A DNA stretch of 64,000 nucleotides from Fibrobacter sp. UWB10 (GCF_900182935.1 NZ_FXUE01000003.1:186001-250000), one strand, 5' to 3'. Counted from the first letter of the stretch, positions 15,735 to 25,703 are shown. Program-made: numbers and translations. Notes: generated by a model not told the origin, from the letters alone.

Positions 15735-18431
15735 ATGAAAAAGATTCTTTCAATCATGGCCATGGCTGCGGTGTCCGCCATGGCAATCAGTGCGAGCAGG
15801 GTGGGTCCTGTAAGCACTTACGGTGAACTTAAAGCAAATGGCAGTAAACTTTCGGGTTCTTGCCCGCAGTATGCAAATGAAGCCGTCCAGGTGAAGGGCA
15901 TGAGCCTTTTCTGGAGTTCCGCTGCTGATAGTGCAACTGCTTTCTACACGGAAAAAGCAGTGAACCTCATGGTGAAGGACATGGGCATCGAAGTGCTCCG
16001 CTTTGCTATGGGTGTGAGCAACAGCTTTGACAAGGGTCGTGGCTATATCACTGGCGGTGAAGACCTGCAGAAGGCTTACCTCAAGAACGTGGTGAACGCT
16101 GCCATTGAAAACGACATTTACGTGATTATCGACTGGCACATCGAAAGCTCTACGGGCTATACCGATGATGCTGTCAAGTTCTTTGACTATGCCGCAGAAA
16201 CCTACGGTGAATACAACAACGTGATTTTCGAAGTCTGGAACGAACCCACCGGTGGCTGGAGCGAAGTCAAGAGCCATGCTGATAGGGTTATTTCTGCCAT
16301 TCGTAAGCACTCTGACAACCTGATTCTTATCGGTAGTACAGGTTGGTCCAGTAATCCTGCTGAATGTGCTGGCTCCTTTAGCGATAAAAACTACGGCTGT
16401 ACGCTTCACTTCTACGCAGCCACCCACCCTGCTAACGGTGACAAGGCTCAGTCTGCAGCAAGTGCCATGAGCAAGGGCGTTCCGGTGTTTGCAACGGAAT
16501 GGGGTACCGTTTCTGCCGATGGTAACGGCGGTGCCAACCAGGGTGAAAGCGAAAAGTGGATTTCCTGGATGGATCAGAACAAGATTTCTTGGGCAAACTG
16601 GTCCGCTTCTGCTGTGAACGAAGGTTCTGCAGCATTTAACAAGATTAACCTTGATAACGGCCTTTCTTACTCCACCTCCGGTAACATGGTTAAGGGCTGG
16701 ATGAACAAGGGCAAGTCTTACAAGGATTGCGGCCTCCAGAACGGTAGCAGCTCTGGTAACTCCGGCTTCTCTACCGGTGTTGCTAACGGCGCAAAGACCG
16801 ATTTGATCGATGACGTGGAAGATAATGACCATTATGCTTATACTGGTGGTTTCTGGTCTGCATGGACTGATGCTGGCGAAAGCGGCACCAATGGTGTTGG
16901 TAAGTCTACCTTGACCAATGCCAAGTGGGAAAATGACTTCGGCAAGGAAGTCTATGACGTTCTCCTTCCGTCCGATGGTGGCAAGAACACCTCTAAGTAC
17001 ATGGTTGGTATGAAGGGTATCAAGCTTGCTAGAGGTACCTACGAATACGCTCCGTATGCTGACCTCGGCTTGAACCTCACGAAGGACACCACCGTGTTCA
17101 ACATGAAGTCCTGCAAGTCCATCAGCTACAAGTTCAAGGGCGCTAGCCACAACTTCCGTCTCGAAACCTCTCTCGTGACCAACTGGAACTTCCACCACGT
17201 GAACAAGGACGCTTCCGAAGAATGGAAGGAAGTGGAACTCACTTGGGATCAGTTCAACCAGGAAGACTGGGGCGATAACGACAAGCACTTCAACCTCAAG
17301 GACAAGGGCCTCGACAAGGTCATGCGCCTCGCTTGGGAAGTCAAGGGTGTGCTGAATGTCCCGGATGCTCAGAACCAGCCGTCTCTCGATTACCTCTATG
17401 TGGATGACGTACGTTGCGATGGCATGTCCATTTCCGCCATTAGCGGTGGTGCTGGCGATACTCCGAAGTCTTCTTCCTCTTCTGTCGGTGGCAAGTCTAG
17501 CTCCAGCAGCAAGGGTGGCAAGTCCAGCTCCAGCGGCACTCCGACTCTGTCTTCTTCTTCTGTTGCTCCGGTGATTACTGACCTTCTGGTTATTGATGAC
17601 GTTGAAGACGTTGATGAAGTTCTCAATACCACTGGTACTTGGTACGCTTACACCGACGTTGAAGGCGGTGGACAGTCTGCAATTACCAACACCTATGATC
17701 CGGCTCTTCCGGGTTATGTCGTTGTGTTCCCGGGTACCAAGGATGCTACTAACGGCACGAAGGGCTTTGTTGGCCTCGAAGGAATTTCTTGGAAAGACGG
17801 TACGCTCTCGTACGATCCGTTCGTTGCTCTTGGTGTTAACCTGAACGCTGACACCTCTAAGGGTGTTGACCTGACCAACTGCCCGGCTATCAGCTACCGC
17901 TATAAGGGTAACGGTCATACCATCAAGCTTCAGGACGGTCAGGTGACTGACTTCGCCTTCCATAACCGTAGGGTTGAAACAGCTGCTGAATGGACCACGA
18001 TTACCTTCGCTCAGGCCGAATTCAAGCAGCCGAGCTGGACTGAAACTAAGGTTGACTTCAACTGGGCTAACGTCAAGAAAATCTCCTGGGAAGTCATCGG
18101 TGCTCTCGGTTACTCTGACGAATTCCAGCCGGAACTCAACTACCTCTATGTGGATGACCTGAAGTGCGTCTCTTCTGCCGCAGGTGTCCGCGTGTCTCGC
18201 AAGGCTGCAAGCGACCTCAAGCTCACTGTGAACGGCGATATGCTGAACGTGGTGACCACTGGCGCTGCTCGCATCCAGGTGTTCGACATGCAGGGTAACA
18301 TGGTGATGAACCGCGTCGAAAGTGCCGCCGGTAATCATCAGGTGTCCTTCCAGGGCATGAACCGCGGTAACTATGTTGTCCGCGTGAAGTCTGCTGGCAT
18401 TGCCAAGACTGCTCGCATCAGCATCCGCTAA
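15735..18431 (+). CDS. Secreted GH5 endoglucanase with two CBM11-like modules and type IX-like tail
   Basis: 898 aa. Signal peptide at 1-20. The GH5 domain (~35-330) shows the acid/base Glu170 in VWNEP and the nucleophile Glu255 in FATEWGT, plus DWHIES and HFYAATHP. Two ~200-aa repeats follow (~355-560 and ~615-810), each opening DDVED and closing YLYVDDxxC; they look like CBM11/CIA30-type beta-sandwich binding modules. Ser/Gly/Lys linkers separate them. The last 75 residues (VFDMQGNMVMNR ... GNYVVRVKSAG...ARISIR) fit the basic terminal domain of Fibrobacter cellulases, likely a type IX secretion signal. It should cut beta-1,4-glucan at the cell surface or outside. Codon use is very biased, suggesting high expression. 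Confidence 0.93.
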   Translation: MKKILSIMAMAAVSAMAISASRVGPVSTYGELKANGSKLSGSCPQYANEAVQVKGMSLFWSSAADSATAFYTEKAVNLMVKDMGIEVLRFAMGVSNSFDKGRGYITGGEDLQKAYLKNVVNAAIENDIYVIIDWHIESSTGYTDDAVKFFDYAAETYGEYNNVIFEVWNEPTGGWSEVKSHADRVISAIRKHSDNLILIGSTGWSSNPAECAGSFSDKNYGCTLHFYAATHPANGDKAQSAASAMSKGVPVFATEWGTVSADGNGGANQGESEKWISWMDQNKISWANWSASAVNEGSAAFNKINLDNGLSYSTSGNMVKGWMNKGKSYKDCGLQNGSSSGNSGFSTGVANGAKTDLIDDVEDNDHYAYTGGFWSAWTDAGESGTNGVGKSTLTNAKWENDFGKEVYDVLLPSDGGKNTSKYMVGMKGIKLARGTYEYAPYADLGLNLTKDTTVFNMKSCKSISYKFKGASHNFRLETSLVTNWNFHHVNKDASEEWKEVELTWDQFNQEDWGDNDKHFNLKDKGLDKVMRLAWEVKGVLNVPDAQNQPSLDYLYVDDVRCDGMSISAISGGAGDTPKSSSSSVGGKSSSSSKGGKSSSSGTPTLSSSSVAPVITDLLVIDDVEDVDEVLNTTGTWYAYTDVEGGGQSAITNTYDPALPGYVVVFPGTKDATNGTKGFVGLEGISWKDGTLSYDPFVALGVNLNADTSKGVDLTNCPAISYRYKGNGHTIKLQDGQVTDFAFHNRRVETAAEWTTITFAQAEFKQPSWTETKVDFNWANVKKISWEVIGALGYSDEFQPELNYLYVDDLKCVSSAAGVRVSRKAASDLKLTVNGDMLNVVTTGAARIQVFDMQGNMVMNRVESAAGNHQVSFQGMNRGNYVVRVKSAGIAKTARISIR

Positions 18432-18439
18432 GATTTATC

Positions 18440-18498
18440 CCCGGCCTAGCGCCGGGAATCCTCTTTTAACAAAAACCCCGGTTTTAACCGGGGTTTTT
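18440..18498. terminator. Two hairpins between convergent GH5 and tgt genes
   Basis: CCCGGC/GCCGGG (18440-18456) is followed by AAAAACCCCGG/CCGGGGTTTTT (18471-18498). The second has A and T runs on both sides and can stop transcription in both directions. Confidence 0.9.
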
Positions 18499-18541
18499 GT
18501 CATGCTGAATATAGTTCAGCATCAGCTTTTTTTGCCTGAAA

Positions 18542-19699
<1,158 letters not shown>

Positions 19700-19837
19700 T
19701 CAGGCGTTTTTTCCTATAGAGGGCTATTGTCAATTTATCCATAGCAATATTGATAATAAACGGATTTTTACGCAAAAAAGGGGTAATTTTACCTTTGGAT
19801 GGGTCCGCGTGTGTGGACTCCCGCATGGAGTGATTAT

Positions 19838-22036
19838 ATGTTAAGTTTTTTTAAAACGAACCCCTGGGTGCGCTCTTTGGGTGCAGCCGCTTTTGGGTTA
19901 GCGGCTACAATGGCTTATGCCGACAACCCGATTTCAACTTACCATTACCTGGCAGACCCTTCGGCTGCAGCCGACGATAGTACCTTCTACATCTTGACCG
20001 ATGTGGATGACTACAGTCCCCAGAAGAATTACGACTACGATATCGTGGGCCTTAATGCATTTACGTCCAAGGACATGAAAAACTGGACCGACCACGGCAT
20101 GGTTTTCCGCTCCAAGCGCGAATTTGGGGATTACCCCAACAATACTTGGGCTTCTGGTATCGCTGTCCATAAGGGTAGAATCTACATCGTTTACCCCAAC
20201 GGCGCTAGCGGCGTGGGTATGCTTACTGCGACAAGCATCGACGGCCCTTATACCGACCCCGTCAAGGAAACCCATGGCGTGAACTACATTGCTGCATCCT
20301 ATGGCTCCAGCGTGATTGGTGGCTGCGACGGCATTGCACACTGTTTCGATCCGGGAATTTTCATTGAAGATGACGGCACGGGTTACGTGATTTTCGGCGG
20401 TGGCGAAAACGGTCAGCGCCCCTATGGCAACAACCTGGACATCATCAAGTTTACCGAAAACAATGGCAAGATTACCATCGACAAGAATTCCCTGACGCGC
20501 GTCAGTGCTCAGAATTCCTTCGAAGCTCCCTATATCCACAAGAAGGGGAGTAAGTACTACTTGAGTTTCAATACGCCTCCTCAGGTGATCGATTACGGCA
20601 TGGCTGACAAGATTACGGGCCCTTACACGTTCGTTGGTACGGTTATCCCCGGAATCAGTGCTGTGCCCGATGCTCATAACGAGGGCGGCAACAACCACCA
20701 GGGCTTTGCTGAATTCCAGGGCAAGTGGTACGCCGTGTACCATGACCGCCGCTTGGTGACTGCGGATGAACATCCGGGTTCCTGCACCCAGTCGGGCCAA
20801 TGCACTAATAGCCCGAACAAGGAAAACCACAGAAGCGTGTCCATTGATGAACTCACCTGGAGTGGAGACAGGATGAACAAGCTGACCTTTACCCGTGAAG
20901 GTCCCAAGCAAATCAAGAATTTTGACCCCTATAATACCTACAAGGCTCTCACCAGTTCCAAGCAGCGCAATGTGCGCAGCCGTACCGACTGGACCAAGGG
21001 TAAGCCCGTTGTACATGTGCTGACTCCGCTTGCTACCAAGGAATCCTGGATTCGCGTTTCTGGCGTTGATTTCGGTAATGGAGCCCAGAACCTTCGCATC
21101 AAGGCCGCCAACGTGGGCGATGGCAACAAGGTTGAAATCCATAAGGGTTCTGTGAGTGGTACGCTCGCTGGTACCTGCGAACTCGCTAAGACCGGCAATT
21201 GGAACTCTTATGTTGATAACGATTGCGAAATGAGCGGCCTTTCTGGTGTTGTCGATGAACTCTTCTTCGTGTTCAAGGGTTCTAAGGATTCCACCATGGG
21301 TCTTCTGGAATGGGAATTCCAGGGCACCAAGCGTGAACCTGAACCGCAGACTGCTTTCGGCGGCAAGGCTTGGGATATTCCGGGCAAGATTGAAGCCGAA
21401 AACTTCGACGAACCGGGTTATGGCGCAGGCAACGATTCCTATGCCGAAAACGATTCTGACAACCATGGTGATAGCGAATTGCGCAAAGGCACCGGCGTTG
21501 ACCTTTACGAAAAAGAAACCGGCGTAGTGGTGGGTTACAACCAGGCTGGCGAATGGCTCGAATACACCGTGAACGTGAAGGAAGCTGGTGATTACACCAT
21601 GTACGCTTCTGTTGCCACTGACAATTCGACTGCAGGCTTCAAGCTCTCTATCGATGGCGATGAAGTGGCTGAAGTTCCGGTCTCTGGTTCTAGCTGGGAT
21701 GACTTTACCAAGGTGAAGGCTAACCTGACGCTCCCCGCAGGCGAACATATCCTCCGCTTCGAAGTGACGGGCGATTGGTTCGATATCGACTACTTCAACT
21801 TTGTGGCGGGTAAGGATGCTCCGGAAAATACGACTGCTATTACCGCTGTCAAGCTCCAGAACAAGATTGAAAAGACCTACAACGTGTTCAGCCTCACCGG
21901 CGTGAAGGTCGGTACGGTTGACCTGTCCCGCATGGATGCTTCGAAGGCTCTCAGCGCTGCTGGCTTTGCCAAGGGTGTCTACATGCTCAAGCAGGCAAAG
22001 GGCGGCAAGACTTTCATGGTGAATACGACTAAGTAA
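19838..22036 (+). CDS. Secreted GH43 glycosidase with CBM6-like modules and type IX-like tail
   Basis: 732 aa from the ATG at 19838 (GGAG 7 bases upstream); an earlier in-frame start is rejected because the signal peptide then would not be N-terminal. Signal peptide ends near Ala28. The GH43 five-bladed propeller domain shows Asp40 (YLADPS, base), Asp171 (FDPGIF) and Glu229 (FEAPYIHK, acid). Two beta-sandwich modules follow; the second (IPGKIEAENFDEPGYGAGND...) is a clear CBM6 type. The C-terminus (YNVFSLTGVKVGT...FAKGVYMLKQ) fits a type IX-secretion tail. GH43 enzymes with CBM6 act on xylan or arabinan side chains; the exact substrate is open. Confidence 0.92.
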   Translation: MLSFFKTNPWVRSLGAAAFGLAATMAYADNPISTYHYLADPSAAADDSTFYILTDVDDYSPQKNYDYDIVGLNAFTSKDMKNWTDHGMVFRSKREFGDYPNNTWASGIAVHKGRIYIVYPNGASGVGMLTATSIDGPYTDPVKETHGVNYIAASYGSSVIGGCDGIAHCFDPGIFIEDDGTGYVIFGGGENGQRPYGNNLDIIKFTENNGKITIDKNSLTRVSAQNSFEAPYIHKKGSKYYLSFNTPPQVIDYGMADKITGPYTFVGTVIPGISAVPDAHNEGGNNHQGFAEFQGKWYAVYHDRRLVTADEHPGSCTQSGQCTNSPNKENHRSVSIDELTWSGDRMNKLTFTREGPKQIKNFDPYNTYKALTSSKQRNVRSRTDWTKGKPVVHVLTPLATKESWIRVSGVDFGNGAQNLRIKAANVGDGNKVEIHKGSVSGTLAGTCELAKTGNWNSYVDNDCEMSGLSGVVDELFFVFKGSKDSTMGLLEWEFQGTKREPEPQTAFGGKAWDIPGKIEAENFDEPGYGAGNDSYAENDSDNHGDSELRKGTGVDLYEKETGVVVGYNQAGEWLEYTVNVKEAGDYTMYASVATDNSTAGFKLSIDGDEVAEVPVSGSSWDDFTKVKANLTLPAGEHILRFEVTGDWFDIDYFNFVAGKDAPENTTAITAVKLQNKIEKTYNVFSLTGVKVGTVDLSRMDASKALSAAGFAKGVYMLKQAKGGKTFMVNTTK

Positions 22037-22067
22037 TTCACGGCAAGCTTACATACACCTCCAACAG

Positions 22068-22101
22068 TCTTCCTGGCACTTCGGTGCCGGGAGGATTTTT
22101 T
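22068..22101 (+). terminator. Terminator of the GH43 gene
   Basis: TCTTCCTGGCAC pairs with GTGCCGGGAGGA (with G-T pairs) around a TTCG tetraloop, then TTTTTT. Confidence 0.9.
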
Positions 22102-22146
22102 GTATAGAGACTGTTCGGCTCAAAAGTTGTGGTGTATAAAACGAAA

Positions 22147-22172
22147 AAAGACTCAGTTTTCACTGAGTCTTT
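22147..22172 (-). terminator. Terminator downstream of tRNA-Leu copy 1
   Basis: 10-bp stem AAAGACTCAG/CTGAGTCTTT; the minus strand continues TTTTTCG. Confidence 0.85.
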
Positions 22173-22176
22173 CTTC

Positions 22177-22260
22177 TGCGGTCGGACAGACTTGAACTGT
22201 CATGGGATCGCTCCCACTAGCACCTCAAGCTAGCGTGTCTACCAATTCCACCACGACCGC
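22177..22260 (-). tRNA. tRNA-Leu (anticodon GAG), copy 1
   Basis: The minus strand folds as a class II tRNA: acceptor GCGGTCG/CGACCGC-like ends, D-arm with AATTGGTAGACAC, anticodon stem CTAGC/GCTAG with loop TTGAGGT (anticodon GAG), long variable arm TGGGAGCGATCCCA and T-arm ACAGTTCAAGTCTGT. CCA is not encoded. It reads CUC and CUU leucine codons. The 83-bp tRNA body is identical to the copy at 24272-24355, while flanking DNA differs. Confidence 0.95.
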
Positions 22261-22381
22261 GTGGTCCTTAGCGGAACAGCCCAAATTTAGTTTAATTCGT
22301 TCCGCTTGTAAAGGGGTAAGGATGAATTTTTTTCAAAAAAATCAAAAAAAATTCTTTTAAGAAAACAAGTTCTTTTTTTAT

Positions 22382-22782
22382 ATGCGGGAGGGAACCCAGC
22401 TCGGAGTTGCGAAGGCCGCACGGTTCCCTCCCTGCACCCTCCTTTACGTTGGCCGACGCTTTATTATCTACACGGTTCGTTATTGTTTCTCTTTATTATT
22501 TATCTCGCTACAAGAAAAGCAGTCTAATAAAAGACTGTTTCTTCATATTGTCTTCCCGCACGTAGATGACAATAGCCACTTGCAGCTTTGCTGCTTAGAG
22601 TACCTTGGCATAATACTAACCGAACAAAGTTCGGAGTATTATGAAGCCAAGTTACATCGGTGGCTGTGTTGTCATAATAAATTGGTAGCGGCACTAAAGT
22701 GCCGAGCCACACAGAGGATATGGTCCTCGGAACGGGGACGGGATCTCCTCTTGCGGTCTGAAGAGGAACATGTTTGTCCGAA
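22382..22782 (-). other. Gene-free region of nested inverted repeats, candidate structured RNA
   Basis: No credible protein is encoded. Stems seen (plus coordinates): GGAGGGAACC/GGTTCCCTCC (22387-22431), CAGTCT/AGACTG (22520-22537), GCAGC-TTT-GCTGC (22582-22594), a long nested hairpin CTTGGC...CATAATACT...CCGAAC-AAA-GTTCGG...AGTATTATG...GCCAAG (22603-22653), CGGCAC-TAAA-GTGCCG (22689-22704), GAGGA/TCCTC and TCCTCTT/AAGAGGA (22745-22766). GACAA..GCCAC (22567-22578) and GTGGC..TTGTC (22659-22673) close a junction that holds two of these hairpins. It starts at the murD stop and ends 120 bp before tRNA-Leu copy 1. It matches no RNA class I could test by eye (RNase P, tmRNA, SRP). The strand is a guess from its neighbours. 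Confidence 0.5.
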
Positions 22783-24120
22783 TTACAAATCTGCGACGAG
22801 CTTGTCAAACACTTGGCCGCGGACTTTGTAGTTCTTGAACAGTCCGAAGCTTGCGCAGGCGGGGCTCATGATAACGGTGCCGCCCTCGCCGATCTGCAAG
22901 CTGTCTGCAAATGCTTCTTCCAGAGTGGGGAAGATGTTTGCGGTGATTTTGAGCCCGGCCTGCTGCAAGGAGTCCAGCATGCGCTGCGCTGTGGCGCCGA
23001 TGAGCGCGATGCGCTTGAGGTTCGGGCGTTCATTCACCAGAATCTGCGAGAGTTCGGTAAAGTCTGCATTCTTTTCGGAGCCTCCGAGAATCAGCGCGAA
23101 GGGGCGCTTCATGCTTGCGGTCGCGGCGATCGTCGCGTCGGGGCGGGTGGCGTAGCTGTCGTTGTAGAATTCGATGCCATTCTTTTCGCCCTTGAATTCC
23201 ATACGGAAGGGGAGTGTTTCGTAGCTCTTCAGGGCTTCGAACGCGTCTGCCACCTTGATTCCCAAGGCCTTGCAAGCGAGGGTCGCCGCTGCCATATTTT
23301 CGAGCTGGTAAATGCCGCGTACCTTGCAGTCCGACAGATAAAGCTTTGTGCCGTCAATCGTGAGCGTGGCGCCTTCAATCACTGCATCTCCGTCATCGTT
23401 CAGACTCACGGCGTACTTTGTCTTAGCCGGGCTTTCGCTTGCAATCTTTGCCGTCGGAGCAGCGTCCTTCAAGTACACGCATGCTCCGTCACGCTTTTGC
23501 CAGCGAACCAAGTTAGCCTTCGCATCGCGATATTCTTCGACGCTCTGGTGCCAATCCAAGTGTTCGGTCGACACGCGCAGCACCACAGCTACGTCCGGCG
23601 ACAAGGACAATGTCATCAACTGAAAACTTGAAAGTTCCAGAATGCTCACTCGGTCTGCCGTCTCGTTCTTCAATAAATCAAGCGCCGGCACACCGAAGTT
23701 GCCGCCAATCTCGTTGTTTACGCCGCACTTGGTCAGAATATGGCTAATCATGCTCACGGTAGAGCCCTTGCCGAGCGTACCCGTAACGCCTACAACCTTC
23801 TTGGATTTAGTTTGTTCTAAAAATAACTGAATCTGGCTTGTCATCAGGCCGCCGTTCATTTGGAACTTGAACAGAGCGGGGCTCATCGGGTAAACGCCTG
23901 CGGAACGCACCACGGTCACGCAGTCCTTAAGACCGTCCATGTAGTTTTCTCCGCTGCAAACCTTTACGTTCACGCCGGCGGGTACTTCCGGCAGGTTCAC
24001 CGGATTCTTGTCCATGACCACGATATCTTTGATACCGCTACGTACAAGGTAATTAAACGTGCTCTGGCCTTCGACGCCAAAACCTAAAACACCTACGGGG
24101 GCTATAAGATTAGAATTCAT
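22783..24120 (-). CDS. murD: UDP-N-acetylmuramoylalanine--D-glutamate ligase
   Basis: 445 aa from the ATG at 24120; an upstream TTG at 24153 is possible but less likely. It adds D-Glu to UDP-MurNAc-L-Ala in peptidoglycan synthesis. Seen: the N-terminal UDP-binding GVLGFGVEGQST, the ATP loop GVTGTLGKGST (~107-117), ILELSSFQL, STEHLDWHQS and the C-terminal NDSYATRPDATIAA with LILGGSEKNADF. The ATP loop carries an extra Gly compared with the usual GTNGKS/T form; other motifs are intact, so it is probably functional. It stands alone, away from other mur genes, between two identical tRNA-Leu genes. Confidence 0.93.
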   Translation of the reverse strand: MNSNLIAPVGVLGFGVEGQSTFNYLVRSGIKDIVVMDKNPVNLPEVPAGVNVKVCSGENYMDGLKDCVTVVRSAGVYPMSPALFKFQMNGGLMTSQIQLFLEQTKSKKVVGVTGTLGKGSTVSMISHILTKCGVNNEIGGNFGVPALDLLKNETADRVSILELSSFQLMTLSLSPDVAVVLRVSTEHLDWHQSVEEYRDAKANLVRWQKRDGACVYLKDAAPTAKIASESPAKTKYAVSLNDDGDAVIEGATLTIDGTKLYLSDCKVRGIYQLENMAAATLACKALGIKVADAFEALKSYETLPFRMEFKGEKNGIEFYNDSYATRPDATIAATASMKRPFALILGGSEKNADFTELSQILVNERPNLKRIALIGATAQRMLDSLQQAGLKITANIFPTLEEAFADSLQIGEGGTVIMSPACASFGLFKNYKVRGQVFDKLVADL

Positions 24121-24211
24121 ATTCTTCTCTGTCGATACATTTGATTTCTGCAATATCCCAGCAAAAGCAAGAGCTCAGTACAAAACAAATAATTGTCAGA
24201 AAACACTTCAT
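24110..24211 (-). CDS. Possible 33-aa leader peptide before murD
   Basis: An open frame from ATG 24211 begins MKCFLTIICFVLSSCFC, like a short signal peptide with a Cys near the end of the hydrophobic part. Its stop overlaps the murD start by 11 bp. No clear ribosome site precedes it, so it may be chance; alternatively it is a small secreted or leader peptide coupled to murD. Confidence 0.2.
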   Translation of the reverse strand: MKCFLTIICFVLSSCFCWDIAEIKCIDREEYEF

Positions 24212-24243
24212 GCCAAGAAATCTAACATTTTTGCCTAGCGAAA

Positions 24244-24266
24244 AAGTCCGCCACAAGGGCGGACTT
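24244..24266 (-). terminator. Terminator downstream of tRNA-Leu copy 2
   Basis: 9-bp stem AAGTCCGCC/GGCGGACTT with loop ACAAG; the minus strand continues TTTTTCGC. Confidence 0.85.
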
Positions 24267-24271
24267 CGTAA

Positions 24272-24355
24272 TGCGGTCGGACAGACTTGAACTGTCATGG
24301 GATCGCTCCCACTAGCACCTCAAGCTAGCGTGTCTACCAATTCCACCACGACCGC
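24272..24355 (-). tRNA. tRNA-Leu (anticodon GAG), copy 2
   Basis: Identical over its 83-bp body to the copy at 22177-22260, with the same anticodon loop TTGAGGT and no encoded CCA. It lies 37 bp after the secG stop on the same strand, so it may be co-transcribed with tpiA-secG, and ends in its own terminator. Confidence 0.95.
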
Positions 24356-24392
24356 AGGCTGTTGGCGAGCCTAAGCTTCGCCAAACAAATCC

Positions 24393-24776
24393 TTATTCAG
24401 CTGCAGGAGCGGCCGGAGCTTCGGTAGCCGGAGCAGCAGGTGCTGCAAAGTCAGCCGGAAGTGCCGGAGCCGGGGCTTGCTGCTGAGCAGCGTTTTCGCG
24501 GGTAGCCTTCTGCATCGAAGATTCTTCGACAGCCTGGTCCTGCTTAGCAGTAATCAGGCCGAGGGCGAACACGACGATAAAGAAGATCACGGCCACGACG
24601 CGGGTCAACTTCTGGATGAAGGTCGCGGCACCTGCGGTAGAGAAAGCAGACTGGGAAGTCATGCCACCGAGACCTGCGAGACCGCCCATCTTGTCGTTCT
24701 GAACCAGAACGAGCAACATGAGGAAGAGGCACAGGAACACGTGCAGAACGATACCAATCCAAAAGAGTGTTGTCAT
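24393..24776 (-). CDS. secG: Preprotein translocase subunit SecG
   Basis: 127 aa. Two membrane helices with the SecG motif LVLVQNDKMGGLAGLGG between them and GAATFIQKLTR before the second, then a long Ala/Pro/Glu-rich cytoplasmic tail (APAAPATEAPAAPAAE) that is longer than in E. coli. SecG assists SecYE during SecA-driven export. It follows tpiA by 29 bp, a pairing common in bacteria. Confidence 0.95.
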   Translation of the reverse strand: MTTLFWIGIVLHVFLCLFLMLLVLVQNDKMGGLAGLGGMTSQSAFSTAGAATFIQKLTRVVAVIFFIVVFALGLITAKQDQAVEESSMQKATRENAAQQQAPAPALPADFAAPAAPATEAPAAPAAE

Positions 24777-24805
24777 AGTCGTTTTACCTTGGTTTTAAGT
24801 TTTAA

Positions 24806-25567
24806 TTAGCGAGCTTCAGCTGCGTCGATGATTTCCTTGAAGGTGTTAGCCTTGAGGCCTGCACCACCGATCAAACCACCGTCGATATCCTTCTGAGCGA
24901 GGAGGCCGGCAGCGTTTGCACCCTTCATGGAACCACCGTACTGAATGCGCATGCCTTCAGCAACAGCTTCGCCGTAAATTTCCTTCACAACGGAACGAGC
25001 GTAGGCCTGGGTGTCCTGAGCCTGTTCGTCGGTAGCGGTAACGCCGGTACCGATTGCCCAAACCGGTTCGTAAGCGAGAACGCACTTGGCGGCGTCTTCA
25101 GCAGAAACGTCCTTGAAAGCGCCCTTGATCTGGAGGCCGAGGACTTCCTTCAGGATGCCACCGTTACGCTGGTCGAGGGTTTCGCCAATGCAGATGATCG
25201 GCTTCAGACCGGCTTCGAGGGTCTTCTTGACCTTGAGGTTCACAGTTTCTTCGGTTTCGTGGAAGTACTGACGCTGTTCGGAGTGACCGATGATGATGTA
25301 TTCAGCACCGATTTCCTTGACCATGTCCACAGAAACCTTACCAGTGTATGCGCCCTGGTCCTTCCAGTGAATGTCCTGGATGGCGAGCTTCACGTTGGAA
25401 CCCTTGATGACGTCGGCGACCTTAGCGGCGGCGAGGTAAGTCGGGGCGATGACCACTTCGGTCTTCTTCACGTCCTTGACGGCTTCCACGATATCCTTAG
25501 CGAGCTGAATGGATTCGCTAACGGTCTTGTTCATCTTCCAGTTACCAGCGATGATATACTGACGCAT
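24806..25567 (-). CDS. tpiA: Triosephosphate isomerase
   Basis: 253 aa from ATG 25567 with AAGGAG 7 bases upstream; a longer in-frame extension lacks any family similarity. It interconverts dihydroxyacetone phosphate and glyceraldehyde 3-phosphate. Active-site residues are visible: NWKMN (Lys near 12), IIGHSEQRQYF (His) and AYEPVWAIGTG (Glu, with the flexible loop), and the phosphate-binding YGGSMKGANA. Normal length. Confidence 0.98.
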   Translation of the reverse strand: MRQYIIAGNWKMNKTVSESIQLAKDIVEAVKDVKKTEVVIAPTYLAAAKVADVIKGSNVKLAIQDIHWKDQGAYTGKVSVDMVKEIGAEYIIIGHSEQRQYFHETEETVNLKVKKTLEAGLKPIICIGETLDQRNGGILKEVLGLQIKGAFKDVSAEDAAKCVLAYEPVWAIGTGVTATDEQAQDTQAYARSVVKEIYGEAVAEGMRIQYGGSMKGANAAGLLAQKDIDGGLIGGAGLKANTFKEIIDAAEAR

Positions 25568-25612
25568 AATTAACTCCTTGAGAGGTTTAAAATTTAACGC
25601 GCCTAAATTTAG

Positions 25613-25646
25613 TAAAAAAAGACCGCCCCCGGTAGTCCGAGGGCGT
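25613..25646 (-). terminator. Terminator of the BamE-like lipoprotein gene
   Basis: CGCCCcCGG pairs with CCGaGGGCG (25624-25645); the minus strand continues GTCTTTTTTTACT. Confidence 0.85.
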
Positions 25647-25671
25647 ATCTTTTCGCATAAATTGCTTATGT

Positions 25672-25693
25672 CATTCCCGTAAAAGCGGGAATC
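25672..25693. repeat. Short palindromic repeat (ATTCCCG...CGGGAAT)
   Basis: CATTCCCG-taaaag-CGGGAATC is of the dispersed palindrome type common in bacterial intergenic DNA. Only one copy is seen in this window, so repeat status is inferred from general knowledge. Confidence 0.4.
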
Positions 25694-25703
25694 TCCACTT
25701 AAA

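Noticed and set aside
15750-18338. 862-codon minus-strand frame opposite the GH5 gene
   Set aside because: Antisense shadow of a highly biased gene with clear GH5 catalytic motifs.
22560-22600. Possible tmRNA tag (a short frame ending SFAA then stop)
   Set aside because: No tRNA-like ends or T-arm occur at suitable distance, so tmRNA is not supported.
22382-22831. 149-codon plus-strand frame over the inverted-repeat region
   Set aside because: Composition is not protein-like, it runs into murD antisense, and stems explain the sequence better.
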